NCBI GenBank assembly: GCA_964244065.1 | Contig: CAXTHH010000008.1 | Span: 1 to 64,000, forward strand | Reading direction: 5' to 3' | DNA from: JASLDZ01 sp964244065 | GTDB lineage: Bacteria > Pseudomonadota > Alphaproteobacteria > Caulobacterales > Caulobacteraceae | Length of the DNA: 64,000 nt | Shown: positions 35,267-44,263 of the stretch, one piece after another | How the letters are laid out: the number at the start of each line of letters is the position of its first letter | Numbering within the stretch: the stretch's first letter is position 1 | Position numbers and translations under genes: made by a program | Notes under the pieces: model-generated | Database searches by the model: none | Seen by the model: only the letters and a program-made list of their open reading frames with translations | Told to the model about the DNA's origin: nothing

Positions 35267-35514
35267 CGGAGGGGCGCGAGTCCGTCGTCCGCTCCCCCAC
35301 GCCGGCGCCCCGGCCGGAGGCGGACGGTGGCCGCGCCCGCTTCGACATCACGCCGGACCAGGTGTGGCAGTCGGGCCGCCCCGCGCCGCCGCCCTCGCCG
35401 GAGCAGGACAGCCGCGCCTTCTTCGCGCCGCTGGCGCGCGTGGCCGTGATCTCCGCGGCGCTGATCTACGGCGCCATCGGCGCGGGCGTCGCGCTCTGGC
35501 TGTGGCTGCGCTGA
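35263..35514 (+). CDS. Small single-span membrane protein coupled to dcp, unknown
   Basis: The ATG at 35263 overlaps the dcp stop, giving 83 residues. A polar, Pro/Arg-rich N-terminal half (with FDITPDQVWQSGRP) is followed by one C-terminal membrane span (about 57-82, VAVISAALIYGAIGAGVALWLWL). The coupling makes translation likely. I recognise no family. It may be a tail-anchored inner-membrane protein. Confidence 0.6.
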   Translation: MTEGRESVVRSPTPAPRPEADGGRARFDITPDQVWQSGRPAPPPSPEQDSRAFFAPLARVAVISAALIYGAIGAGVALWLWLR

Positions 35515-35773
35515 GGGCTAGCTGGCCCGCCGGGCGGGTTTCGGCAACTCGAGCTGAGCGCGCGCGCTTAGGCCAAGATAGCGCGGGAGCAGCGCGTGGA
35601 CGAGGTCGTAACAGGGCCGGCCGTTCCGCGCCGTTCATCAGACTGAACTAAGGGCGGTCTGGGGGTTGCGGCCAGTCACCACGCGCCTGTTCGAAACCTC
35701 TTCAACTCCGGCCGCCTAAGCGCTGAGTTTCCTGGCCCGCTTCTCGGGGCTGGTCGTCAGCCATACGGCCTCC
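35515..35773. other. Gap with no recognisable gene
   Basis: Stop codons break all frames. A GTTCGAA at about 35691 looks like a tRNA T-loop, but no cloverleaf can be folded around it. I see no promoter, terminator or repeat of the families found elsewhere. Confidence 0.5.
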
Positions 35774-35869
35774 ATGGCGACGCTGACCAACCGCCACTAC
35801 GCCCACAACGTGCAGCAGATAGAGGCGGAGCTGGCCCTTCGGGGTCGCAACCCGGCGCTGCTGCCGTGA
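35774..35869 (+). CDS. Short ORF or gene remnant upstream of the 87-aa membrane protein
   Basis: The ATG at 35774 opens 31 codons (MATLTNRHYAHNVQQIEAEL, then ALRGRNPALLP) whose stop overlaps the next gene's GTG. The same frame is open back to a stop at 35717. The sequence looks like the C-terminus of a larger protein, so it could be a remnant of a deleted gene. The RHYAH stretch faintly recalls a tyrosine recombinase end, but this is too short to judge. Confidence 0.25.
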   Translation: MATLTNRHYAHNVQQIEAELALRGRNPALLP

Positions 35870-36129
35870 AGGCGAAGGCGCTGCTGGTCGGGCTGTTGCT
35901 GGGCGGCCTCGACGTGCTTCTGCTCGCCATCTTCAGCCGCCGCTATGGCGCGCCCGCGTCCGCCGCGCTGTTCGGCGCTCTGGCGGGGCTCGTCGCGTCG
36001 GTGGTCACCGAACGCGCCCTGACACGAGACGGCGTGCGCCCCTCTCGTTTAGATTGGCGGATGGTGTGCGCCTACCTGCTCGGCTTCGACGTCGCCTACG
36101 TCACTACGGCCCTGCTCGCCGGGCAGTGA
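35866..36129 (+). CDS. Small multi-span membrane protein, unknown
   Basis: A GTG start overlapping the preceding short ORF gives 87 residues with two or three membrane helices (about 5-22, 32-48 and 66-84) separated by a basic loop (TRDGVRPSRLDWR). There is no ribosome binding site of its own, so translation is probably coupled. I recognise no family. Confidence 0.5.
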   Translation: MKAKALLVGLLLGGLDVLLLAIFSRRYGAPASAALFGALAGLVASVVTERALTRDGVRPSRLDWRMVCAYLLGFDVAYVTTALLAGQ

Positions 36130-36138
36130 TGCCGACGC

Positions 36139-36453
36139 TCAACCCTTCGTCGCGTCCCAGCGGTCGAGCTCGTAGGCGATGCAGCGGTCGATGAGCAGGC
36201 GCCAGACGGGTTCGGCGATGGCCTCCGAGAGGCCGGCGGTCTGGGCGGCGGCGCGGACCTTGGTCACCACGTCTTCGATGCGGGCGCTGTCGTGCACGCG
36301 GTCGCGGGAGGATTTGAGGCGGGCTGCGGCGTCCATGTAGCGCTGGCGCTCGGCCAGGAGCGTGACCAGGGCGCGGTCCAGGGCGTCCACGCCTTCGCGC
36401 ACCTCGGCCATGGAGGCGCAGGCCTCCGGCGCCACCCGGTCGTCGATCTCCAT
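36139..36453 (-). CDS. Chorismate mutase, AroQ type
   Basis: The ATG at 36453 gives 104 residues, the usual size of a stand-alone AroQ domain. Helix-1 landmarks VDALDRALVTLLAERQRYMDAAARLK carry the catalytic Arg and Lys (written here as VREGVDALDRALVTLLAERQ and RYMDAAARLK), followed by RVHDSARIEDVVTKVR and a C-terminal helix with WRLLIDRCIAYE. It converts chorismate to prephenate for Phe/Tyr synthesis. An isochorismate pyruvate lyase cannot be excluded by sequence alone. It lies 11 bases after the LysR gene stop, so the two are probably co-transcribed. Confidence 0.85.
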   Translation of the reverse strand: MEIDDRVAPEACASMAEVREGVDALDRALVTLLAERQRYMDAAARLKSSRDRVHDSARIEDVVTKVRAAAQTAGLSEAIAEPVWRLLIDRCIAYELDRWDATKG

Positions 36454-36464
36454 CGTGCGCGGGC

Positions 36465-37409
36465 TCAAATGCCGGCTCCGTTGTCCATGGTGGCCAGCTG
36501 CGCCTCGTGCTGCGCCGCCTCCTGCGCGATCCAGGCGGTGAAGGCCTTGACCGGGGCAAGCCGGCCCTTGGCCTTGGGGTGCACGGCGAAGTAGGCGAAG
36601 TCCACGTCGGTGGAGTCCGCCAGGGGGGCGACCAGCCGGCCGGAGTCCAGGTCCGCCTGCGCCAGCGCGCGCTTGGCCAGGGCCACGCCGCGGCCGGCCA
36701 TGGCCGCCTCCAGGACGAGACTGGACTGGTTGTAGCGCGGCCCGCGGCCGCCATCGACCTGCGCCAGCCCGCGGGCCGTCAGCCACATGGGCCAGTCGGG
36801 GCAGCTGTCGTCGCTGTCGGGCGAGCCGTCGTGCAGCAGCACGTGGCGGTGCAGGTCCTCGGCGGCCTCCAGCGGCCGCTCGGCCAGGAGCGCGGGCGCG
36901 GCGACGGGGATCACCGTCTCGCGCATTAGACGCCGCACCTCCAGCCCGGGGTAGCGGCCAGACCCGTAGCGGATGGCCACGTCCACCTCGCCGGAGGCGA
37001 AGTCCACCAGCTCCATGCCCGCCTGCAGCCACACGTCCATCTCGGGATGCGCGGCCTCGAACCGGCCTAGGCGCGGCATCAGCCACTTGGCGGCGAAGGA
37101 CGGGGCGACCGAGACGGTGACGCGCCGCCCGTCCACCCCCGCGGTGAGCAGCGACGAGGCCTCGGCGAGCTTGTCGAACGCGTCGCGCAGGGCGGGCAGG
37201 GCGGTCTGCGCCGCGTCGGTGAGCAGCAGGCCCCGCGGCGTGCGCCGGAACAGGGCGGAGCCGACGTAGTCCTCCAGATTCTGGATCTGCTGGCTGACGG
37301 CGCCCGGCGTCACCGCCAGCTCGTCGGCGGCGCGGCTGAAGTTCATGTGCCGCGCGCTCGCCTCGAAGGCGCGCAACGCGTTCAGCGGCGGCAGGCGGCG
37401 GCGTTCCAT
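36465..37409 (-). CDS. LysR-family transcriptional regulator (GcvA-like)
   Basis: The 314-residue protein has an N-terminal winged helix-turn-helix (LNALRAFEASARHMNFSRAADELAVTPGAVSQQIQNLEDYVG, given here as its two halves LRAFEASARHMNFSRAADEL and AVTPGAVSQQIQNLEDYVG) and a C-terminal effector domain (VDVAIRYGSGRYPGLE). The PLNALRAFEA start and AIRYG motif are typical of the GcvA branch. It is divergent from the sulfite-reduction operon across about 97 bases, where LysR regulators usually bind, so that operon is its likeliest target, alongside chorismate mutase. A repeated CTTGC lies in that gap (about 37428-37456). Confidence 0.9.
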   Translation of the reverse strand: MERRRLPPLNALRAFEASARHMNFSRAADELAVTPGAVSQQIQNLEDYVGSALFRRTPRGLLLTDAAQTALPALRDAFDKLAEASSLLTAGVDGRRVTVSVAPSFAAKWLMPRLGRFEAAHPEMDVWLQAGMELVDFASGEVDVAIRYGSGRYPGLEVRRLMRETVIPVAAPALLAERPLEAAEDLHRHVLLHDGSPDSDDSCPDWPMWLTARGLAQVDGGRGPRYNQSSLVLEAAMAGRGVALAKRALAQADLDSGRLVAPLADSTDVDFAYFAVHPKAKGRLAPVKAFTAWIAQEAAQHEAQLATMDNGAGI

Positions 37410-37506
37410 GTCAGATTTTCTGGGGCGGCACTTGCGAGATGAGACTTGCCTTTACGCGCCGCGGGGCGCTTGAAGCAACCGCCTCGGATACAGATGCGCT
37501 GAAGCC

Positions 37507-38439
37507 GTGACCCGTCCCGACAGCCTCGTCCCGCTCACCGGAGGGGGCGCACAGAGCGCGCGTCCGCCCTCCGGCTCGGGCCGCGTGACGCTCGTGGGCG
37601 CGGGGCCGGGCGACCCCGAGCTCCTGACGCTGAAGGCCTTGCGCGCCCTCGGCCGCGCGCAGGTGGTGGTGCACGACCGGCTGGTCTCCCCCGAGGTCAT
37701 GGCCCTCGTTCCGCCCTGCGCCCGGCGGCTCTACGTGGGCAAGCGGCGCTCGCAGCATTCCGTGCCGCAGGGCGAGGTGGACGCGCTGCTGGTGGCCCTC
37801 GCCCGGGAGGGTTTGGAGGTGGTGCGGCTGAAGGGCGGCGATCCGTTCGTCTTCGGCCGCGGCGGCGAGGAGCTCCTGGCCTGCCGCGCCGCGGGCGTGC
37901 TCTGCGAGGTGGTCCCCGGGATCACCGCGGCGCAGGCCGCCTCCGCGCTCGCCGGCGCGCCGCTGACGCACCGGGGCGAGGCGCAGGCGGTGACCTTCGT
38001 CACCGGCCACGCCGCCCCGGACGGGGAGGGCGGCTGGCGCGAACCGGACCTCGACTGGGCCGCCCTGGCCCGGCCGAACCACACGGTGTGCGTCTACATG
38101 GGCCTGGCCACCGCGCCGACCATCGCCGCGCGCCTGCTGGCCGCCGGCCGCGCCCCGGGCACGTCCGTCCTGCTGGTGGAGAACGTCTCGCGGCGGGAGG
38201 AACGGCGGGTGCTCACCACCCTTGCGGGGCTCGGCGAGGCCGCGGCGGCGCTGGACGGGCCGACGGTGCTGATGATCGGCGAGACGGCGGCCATGGCGGC
38301 CACCCGCTCCACCGCTCATCCCGGCGAAAGCCGGGAGCCAGGCTCGGCCGGCGACCAGGGCGCCGCGGGTGATCCGCGCTCCGACGTGACCTGGGTCCCG
38401 GCTTTCGCCGGGATGGGCGGGCGGGGGAGGGCGGGATGA
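37507..38439 (+). CDS. cobA: Uroporphyrinogen-III C-methyltransferase (SUMT) for siroheme, tail from repeat copy B
   Basis: The 310-residue protein has the SUMT motifs VTLVGAGPGDPELLTLKAL, VVHDRLVSPEV, RLKGGDPFVFGRGGEE and VVPGITAAQAASA. It methylates uroporphyrinogen III to precorrin-2, the siroheme precursor. Next to sulfite reductase this is its obvious job. It is SUMT only, with no fused CysG oxidase/chelatase domain, so another enzyme must finish siroheme. The enzyme fold ends at about GETAAMA (residue 265). Residues 269-304 are read out of palindromic repeat B, giving a 40-odd-residue tail (HPGESREPGS, VTWVPAFAGMG) unlike any SUMT. The start is a GTG. Confidence 0.92.
   Translation: MTRPDSLVPLTGGGAQSARPPSGSGRVTLVGAGPGDPELLTLKALRALGRAQVVVHDRLVSPEVMALVPPCARRLYVGKRRSQHSVPQGEVDALLVALAREGLEVVRLKGGDPFVFGRGGEELLACRAAGVLCEVVPGITAAQAASALAGAPLTHRGEAQAVTFVTGHAAPDGEGGWREPDLDWAALARPNHTVCVYMGLATAPTIAARLLAAGRAPGTSVLLVENVSRREERRVLTTLAGLGEAAAALDGPTVLMIGETAAMAATRSTAHPGESREPGSAGDQGAAGDPRSDVTWVPAFAGMGGRGRAG
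38313..38419. repeat. Palindromic repeat element, copy B (inside the SUMT gene)
   Basis: The left arm is 38313-38341 (CGCTCATCCCGGCGAAAGCC onward) and the right arm is 38390-38419 (CCTGGGTCCCGGCTTTCGCC onward), with a 48-base spacer. It is the same family as 7387-7507 and 52562-52679. It is unusual in being translated: it forms the SUMT C-terminus and ends 20 bases before the stop. Confidence 0.85.
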
Positions 38440-38804
38440 GCCTCCAGGCCCTTACCGCCAATGACCTCCTCACGGGCGAGCCGGTCTTCCGCCGAGGCGC
38501 CGCCTGGGCCGGCCGCCTGCCCGATGCGTATGTCTACGCCGACGCCGATGCGGCCGCGCAGGCGCTCGCCCTCGCAAAGGCGGAGGCGACGGCCGTCGTC
38601 GATCCCTACCTGATCGACTGCGTCATGGAGGGCGAGGTCGCCGTGCCGATCAGCTACCGCGAGCGCGTCCGCGCGCTCGGCCCCACCGTGCATCCCGACA
38701 TGGGCAAGCAGGCCGAGGGCGGGGAGGCGGTTCGCGTGCTCCAGGCCGCCACCGGCTCCGGCCGCTCCGCCGGTCGGGTCAGCCTGATCGCGCGGAAGAC
38801 GTAG
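38436..38804 (+). CDS. DUF2849 family protein of the sulfite-reductase operon
   Basis: The 122-residue soluble protein begins by overlapping the SUMT stop (ATGA). Landmarks are LTANDLLTGEPVF, VVDPYLIDCVMEG and PISYRERVRALGPTVHPDMG, typical of DUF2849, which in alphaproteobacteria is nearly always encoded between SUMT and the nitrite/sulfite reductase gene. A small role in siroheme enzyme maturation or electron transfer has been suggested only by context. Confidence 0.88.
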   Translation: MSLQALTANDLLTGEPVFRRGAAWAGRLPDAYVYADADAAAQALALAKAEATAVVDPYLIDCVMEGEVAVPISYRERVRALGPTVHPDMGKQAEGGEAVRVLQAATGSGRSAGRVSLIARKT

Positions 38805-38810
38805 GCCGCC

Positions 38811-40452
<1,642 letters not shown>

Positions 40453-40475
<23 letters not shown>

Positions 40476-40968
40476 GCGCACGGAGCACGGGCCGGCCTTC
40501 TCCGACGCCGACGACCCGTTCGTCGCCCTGGAGGAGGGGCGCGAGCCCACGCCCGGCGCCCCGGTGCTCGTGCCGCTGGAGCGCTTCCGGTCGGAAGGCG
40601 CCGCCTGGCTCGACGCCGGGCTGACCGTGGGCGTGCGCCTGGCCGCCGACGAGGGGCCGGAGAGCCTGTCCAACGCCCTGCCGCGCCTGGCGCTGGTGGC
40701 GCTGGACTTCCCGATCTTCCGCGACGGCCGCGCCTACTCCTCCGCCGCGCTTCTGCGCGAGCGCCTGCGGTGGACGGGCGAGCTGCGCGCGGTGGGCGAC
40801 GTGCTGCGCGAGCAGGCCTGGCTGATGGTGCGCGCGGGCTTCGACAGCTTCGCCCCCGCCGACGGCAGCATCGCCGGGCAGTGGGCGGAGAAGGCGGGCC
40901 GCTTCCGCCACGTGTACCAGCCCGCGCCGGACGGGCGGGCGCCGGCGTGGGCGGAGCGGGCGCCATGA
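40453..40968 (+). CDS. DUF934 family protein (sulfite-reductase accessory)
   Basis: The ATG at 40453 lies inside the cysI 3' end (23-base overlap) and gives 171 residues. Motifs: VLVPLERF, LPRLALVALDFPIFRDGRAYSSAALLRERL and the C-terminal FDSFAPADG. DUF934 proteins are encoded with sulfite reductase in many proteobacteria, usually next to cysH. Here no cysH follows: the operon ends in a hairpin. Its function is unproven. Confidence 0.88.
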
Positions 40969-40999
40969 CCTCCTCCCCTGCGAAGCGGGGGAGGAGGTC
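40967..40999 (+). terminator. Hairpin after the sulfite-reduction operon
   Basis: Arms GACCTCCTCCCC and GGGGAGGAGGTC with a TGCGAAGCG loop, starting right at the DUF934 stop. It has the same CCTCCCC core as the palindromes at 26874-26980. It is a likely terminator, lacking a long T-run. Confidence 0.65.
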
Positions 41000-41043
41000 C
41001 GGCCCGCATTTCGGATCCTGAAGAAGGCGACTATCTAGCCGCC

Positions 41044-41874
41044 ATGTCCGAGGTCCTCACCGCCGCCGCGCCCGCCAAGCCCAAGCTCGAGTCCGCCGTC
41101 CACCACGTGGAGACGGTGCTGTGGGTGAAGCACTGGACCGACCGGCTGTTCTCGTTCGCCATCACCCGCCCGCCGAGCTTTCGCTTCCGCTCGGGCGAGT
41201 TCGTGATGATCGGCCTGCCGGGCGTCGACAGCCCCAAGCCCATCCTGCGCGCCTACTCGGTGGCCAGCCCCGGCTTCGCCGACGAGCTGGAGTTCTTCTC
41301 CATCAAGGTGGCGGACGGCCCGCTCACCTCGCGGCTGCAGACGATCGAGGCGGGGGACCAGATCTTCCTGGGCAAGAAGCCCACCGGCACCCTGGTGCTC
41401 GACGCGCTGAAGCCCGGGCGCAACCTCTACCTGATCGGCACGGGCACCGGCCTCGCCCCCTGGCTGTCGGTGGCGCGCGATCCCGACGCCTACGAGCGCT
41501 TCGAGCGGGTGATCGTGTGCCACACGGTGCGCGAGGTGAAGGACCTGGCCTACCGCGACCTGTTCGAGCGCGGGCTGAAGGAGGACGAGGTGTTCGGCGA
41601 GTTGGCCGGCCCGCAGCTGACCTACTACCCCACCGTCACCCGCGAGCCGTTCGAGACGCCCGGCCGGATCACCGACCGCATCGCCTCGGGCGCCCTGTTC
41701 CGCGACCTCGGGCTGGACCAGGAGCGGTTCGACCCGGCGCAGGACCGGATCATGCTCTGCGGCTCGATGGACATGATCAAGGAGGTCGCCGCCCAGCTGG
41801 AAGGCCACGGCCTCGTGGAGGGCTCCAACGCCGAGCCGGGAGACTTCGTGCTCGAACGGGCCTTCGTCGGCTGA
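41044..41874 (+). CDS. fpr: Ferredoxin--NADP+ reductase (bacterial Fpr type)
   Basis: The 276-residue protein has the FAD site RAYSVASPG, the NADP site GTGTGLAPWLSVARDP, LCGSMDMIKEV and the C-terminal extension ending in an aromatic (LERAFVG). It exchanges electrons between NADPH and ferredoxin or flavodoxin in the cytoplasm. Being next to sulfite reductase, it may supply its electrons, though the hairpin at 40967 separates the transcripts. The N-terminal 15 residues are a short extension. The lipoprotein gene overlaps its stop. Confidence 0.93.
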   Translation: MSEVLTAAAPAKPKLESAVHHVETVLWVKHWTDRLFSFAITRPPSFRFRSGEFVMIGLPGVDSPKPILRAYSVASPGFADELEFFSIKVADGPLTSRLQTIEAGDQIFLGKKPTGTLVLDALKPGRNLYLIGTGTGLAPWLSVARDPDAYERFERVIVCHTVREVKDLAYRDLFERGLKEDEVFGELAGPQLTYYPTVTREPFETPGRITDRIASGALFRDLGLDQERFDPAQDRIMLCGSMDMIKEVAAQLEGHGLVEGSNAEPGDFVLERAFVG

Positions 41875-42746
41875 TGCGGATCGGGCGCGCGCTCCTGGTC
41901 GCGCTCCTGCCGCTCGGCGGGTGCCGAGACCCAGGGCCTGCACGGCCCGAGCGCCCGCCCGCCGCCGTCGTTGCGGCCACGACCGCGCCTTGCGTGATCC
42001 TGGCCGACCCGCACGCGGCCGACGCCCTGGTGGTCAACTCCGGCGCGCAGGTCTCCGCACCCCGCTGCGAGGTCCATGTGGCGTCGGACGCGCGGCCCTC
42101 GACGACGCTGAATGCTGTCAGCCGGCTGGATCTGGGCCAGCTCTGCGTGGCGGGCGACATCGCCCGGCATGGCGGGGATGTGACCAACGCCCTGCGCGGC
42201 TGTTCGGCGACCATCGACCCCTGGCTGCGCCGCCCGCCCGCGCCCCGCCCGGCCGTGGACGCGCCCTGCGACGACCGGCCCCGAGCGGTGGACGGCGGCG
42301 CCGTCGCACTGCGCCCCGGCGTGTGGTGCGGCGGCCTCGCCTTCAACGGCGCGCCGACCGTCACCCTGGAGCCCGGTCTGTACGTGATCCGCGGCGGCGA
42401 CTGGGTGCTGAACGGGGGGACCTACCGCGGAGCGGGCGTGAGCCTGTACTTCGCCGACGGCTCCAAGCCCGTGTTCAACAGCGGCGTCGACCTGCAGCTC
42501 TCCGCCCCCGCGGACGGCCCACGCGGCGGCGTGCTGATGGACGAGGCGCCGGGCCTGGCGCCCTCCACCCTGACCTTCGATGACGCCCGCACGTTCCGGC
42601 TCGACGGGATCGTGCACCTGCCGAGCCGCCGCACCGTGTGGAACAGCGGCTCGCGGCTTGAGGGCCGTCCGCTGGCGGTGTTCGGCGCGGCGGTGCTGAA
42701 CGGGACCATCTGGACGCTGGCGCCTCCGCCGGTGAGGGTGAGGTGA
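41874..42746 (+). CDS. TadG-like beta-helix lipoprotein, unknown function
   Basis: The ATG overlaps the fpr stop (TGATG). The 290-residue protein has a lipoprotein signal (LVALLPLGGC, Cys17). The rest resembles the beta-helical C-terminal region of TadG-like Flp-pilus proteins: APCVILADPHAADALVVNSG, QVSAPRCEVHVAS, LCVAGDI, a Cys pair, GVWCGGLAFNGAPTVTLEPG, YVIRGGDWVLNGG and LYFADGSKPVFNSG. Several short turns with N-G or N-S-G corners mark a right-handed helix. TadG proteins normally have an N-terminal membrane helix and von Willebrand domain, which are absent here. No tad genes are near. Confidence 0.55.
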   Translation: MRIGRALLVALLPLGGCRDPGPARPERPPAAVVAATTAPCVILADPHAADALVVNSGAQVSAPRCEVHVASDARPSTTLNAVSRLDLGQLCVAGDIARHGGDVTNALRGCSATIDPWLRRPPAPRPAVDAPCDDRPRAVDGGAVALRPGVWCGGLAFNGAPTVTLEPGLYVIRGGDWVLNGGTYRGAGVSLYFADGSKPVFNSGVDLQLSAPADGPRGGVLMDEAPGLAPSTLTFDDARTFRLDGIVHLPSRRTVWNSGSRLEGRPLAVFGAAVLNGTIWTLAPPPVRVR

Positions 42747-44008
42747 TGTCGCGCCCGGCCCCCGCTCCCCCGTCGTCCGGCGCATACCTGGGGCGCCACA
42801 CGGGTCGTCCCGCCCGGCCCGTCCTGATCGCGGGGGCCGGACCGGCGGGGCTCACCCTCGCGATCGGCCTGCGCCTGGCCGGGGTGGAGGCCGAGGTGAT
42901 CGACGCCGCGCCTGAGCCGAAGCGCGAGCCCCGCGCCGCCGTGGTCTGGCCGCGCACCGCTGAGGTGCTCGCCGGCTGGGGGCTCGGGCCCGGCCTCCGC
43001 GCGGGCGGCGTTCCGCTCGCGGCGGCGCGGGTGCACGTGCGCGGGCGCGAGCGCGGCGCCCTGCGCTTCGGCGACCTGCCGCTCGCCTTTCCGCGGCCCC
43101 TGGTGATCGAGCAGGACGCGGTGGAGGACCTGCTGCGCGCCCGCTTCGCCGAGCTCGGCGGCCGCGTGCGCGCCGGCGTGCGGCTCGACGGGCTGGAGCT
43201 CGCGCCGGAGCACGCCGACGTGCGTCTGGCGACCGCGGCGGGCGAGGAGCGCCGCCGCTTCGCCTGGGTGGTCGGCGCGGAGGGCGCGCGCAGCGCGGTG
43301 CGCAAGGCGGCGGGCCTGCGCTTCCTCGGCCGGCCCCGGCCGGACGTCACCTGCCTGCAGGGCAACGCGCGGGTGCGCTGGCGCTTCGAGGACCGGACGG
43401 GGGAAGGGCGCTTCTTCCTGGGCCGCGGCGCCACGCTCGGCGCCTTCGTCACCCCCGCGGGCGACCACCGCCTGTACATGTTCCGCAGCGACCCGGACCC
43501 GGACCGCGCCGGCCCGCCCACGCTGGGCGAGGTGGAGGCGCTCGCCCGCGAGCTGACGGGCGACGCCGGCCTGCGGCTGGAGCCCCCGGCGCGGCCGTGG
43601 CTGAACTTCGCCCGCTTCCAGGAGCGCACGGCCGAGCGGCTGGTGCGCGGCCGCGCTCTGCTCGTGGGGGACGCCGCGCACGTGTGGCCCGCGGTGGGCG
43701 GCCACGGCATGGCGGTGGGCGTCGCGGGGGCGCACCGGCTGGCGGGCGAGCTCGCCCCCGTGGTGCGCGGCGAGGCGGACCCGCGCGCGCTGGAGGGCTA
43801 TTGCCGCGACCAGCGCCGGCTGGCGCGCCGGTGCGCCCGGCTGGCCGACCTTGACATCCTGGAGCGGCCCAACGGGCCCGCCACGCTGGCCGCCCTGGAC
43901 CTCACGCTGCCCGTGCTGCTGGGCCTCCCCGCCGTGGGGCGGGGCGTGGAGCGGATCATCGCGGGGCTGGGCCACGGGCCGACGCCGGCGGCCGTCGTTG
44001 CGGGCTGA
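42746..44008 (+). CDS. FAD-dependent aromatic-type monooxygenase (UbiH/PheA family)
   Basis: I take the ATG at 42746, which shares a base with the previous stop and follows GAGGTG closely. An in-frame GTG at 42743 is an alternative. The 420-residue protein has the FAD GxGxxG (LIAGAGPAGLTLAIGLRLAG), a central FAD/substrate region (VVGAEGARSAVRKAAGL) and the second FAD motif LLVGDAAHVWPAVGGHGMAVG. It is a class A flavin monooxygenase of unknown substrate, commonly a phenol or polyketide-like aromatic. It is coupled to the preceding lipoprotein, but a functional link is not evident. Confidence 0.9.
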   Translation: MSRPAPAPPSSGAYLGRHTGRPARPVLIAGAGPAGLTLAIGLRLAGVEAEVIDAAPEPKREPRAAVVWPRTAEVLAGWGLGPGLRAGGVPLAAARVHVRGRERGALRFGDLPLAFPRPLVIEQDAVEDLLRARFAELGGRVRAGVRLDGLELAPEHADVRLATAAGEERRRFAWVVGAEGARSAVRKAAGLRFLGRPRPDVTCLQGNARVRWRFEDRTGEGRFFLGRGATLGAFVTPAGDHRLYMFRSDPDPDRAGPPTLGEVEALARELTGDAGLRLEPPARPWLNFARFQERTAERLVRGRALLVGDAAHVWPAVGGHGMAVGVAGAHRLAGELAPVVRGEADPRALEGYCRDQRRLARRCARLADLDILERPNGPATLAALDLTLPVLLGLPAVGRGVERIIAGLGHGPTPAAVVAG

Positions 44009-44207
44009 GCCCGGCCACCAGCGCCGCCGCGCCGCGGACCAGGCGCACGCCGGCCAGCAGCCCCGCGGCCACGCCGTACATGGCCCAGGCCGCCCCCTGC
44101 GCCGCCAGGGAGAGCGCCCGACACCGGCCGCCAGCCCGCCCACCCCCGATCACCATCGCGTCCATCGGTCCCGCCCCGCTCGCCTCGGCGTCGAAGCTGT
44201 GACACAC
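44000..44207 (-). other. Low-confidence hydrophobic small ORF in the gap after the monooxygenase
   Basis: The 255-base gap 44009-44263 carries on the - strand an ORF starting at 44207 (or an ATG at 44165). It encodes one or two hydrophobic stretches (RALSLAAQGAAWAMYG, GVAAGLLAGVRLVRGAAALVAG) and runs into the 3' end of the monooxygenase gene. It may be a real small membrane protein. Nothing else in the gap is recognisable. Confidence 0.2.
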
Positions 44208-44263
44208 GGCCGTCGCGGGCGTGCGTCAGAGCCGGTCGCACGCCGAAGCGCCGGAGCCGCCGC

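Noticed and set aside
35685..35720. A tRNA gene or attachment site at the GTTCGAA motif
   Set aside because: No acceptor, D or anticodon arms can be folded around it and there is no CCA or recombinase gene.
44000..44207. A confident gene on the - strand after the monooxygenase
   Set aside because: It overlaps the 3' end of the monooxygenase and shows no family motif, so it is kept only as a low-confidence note.
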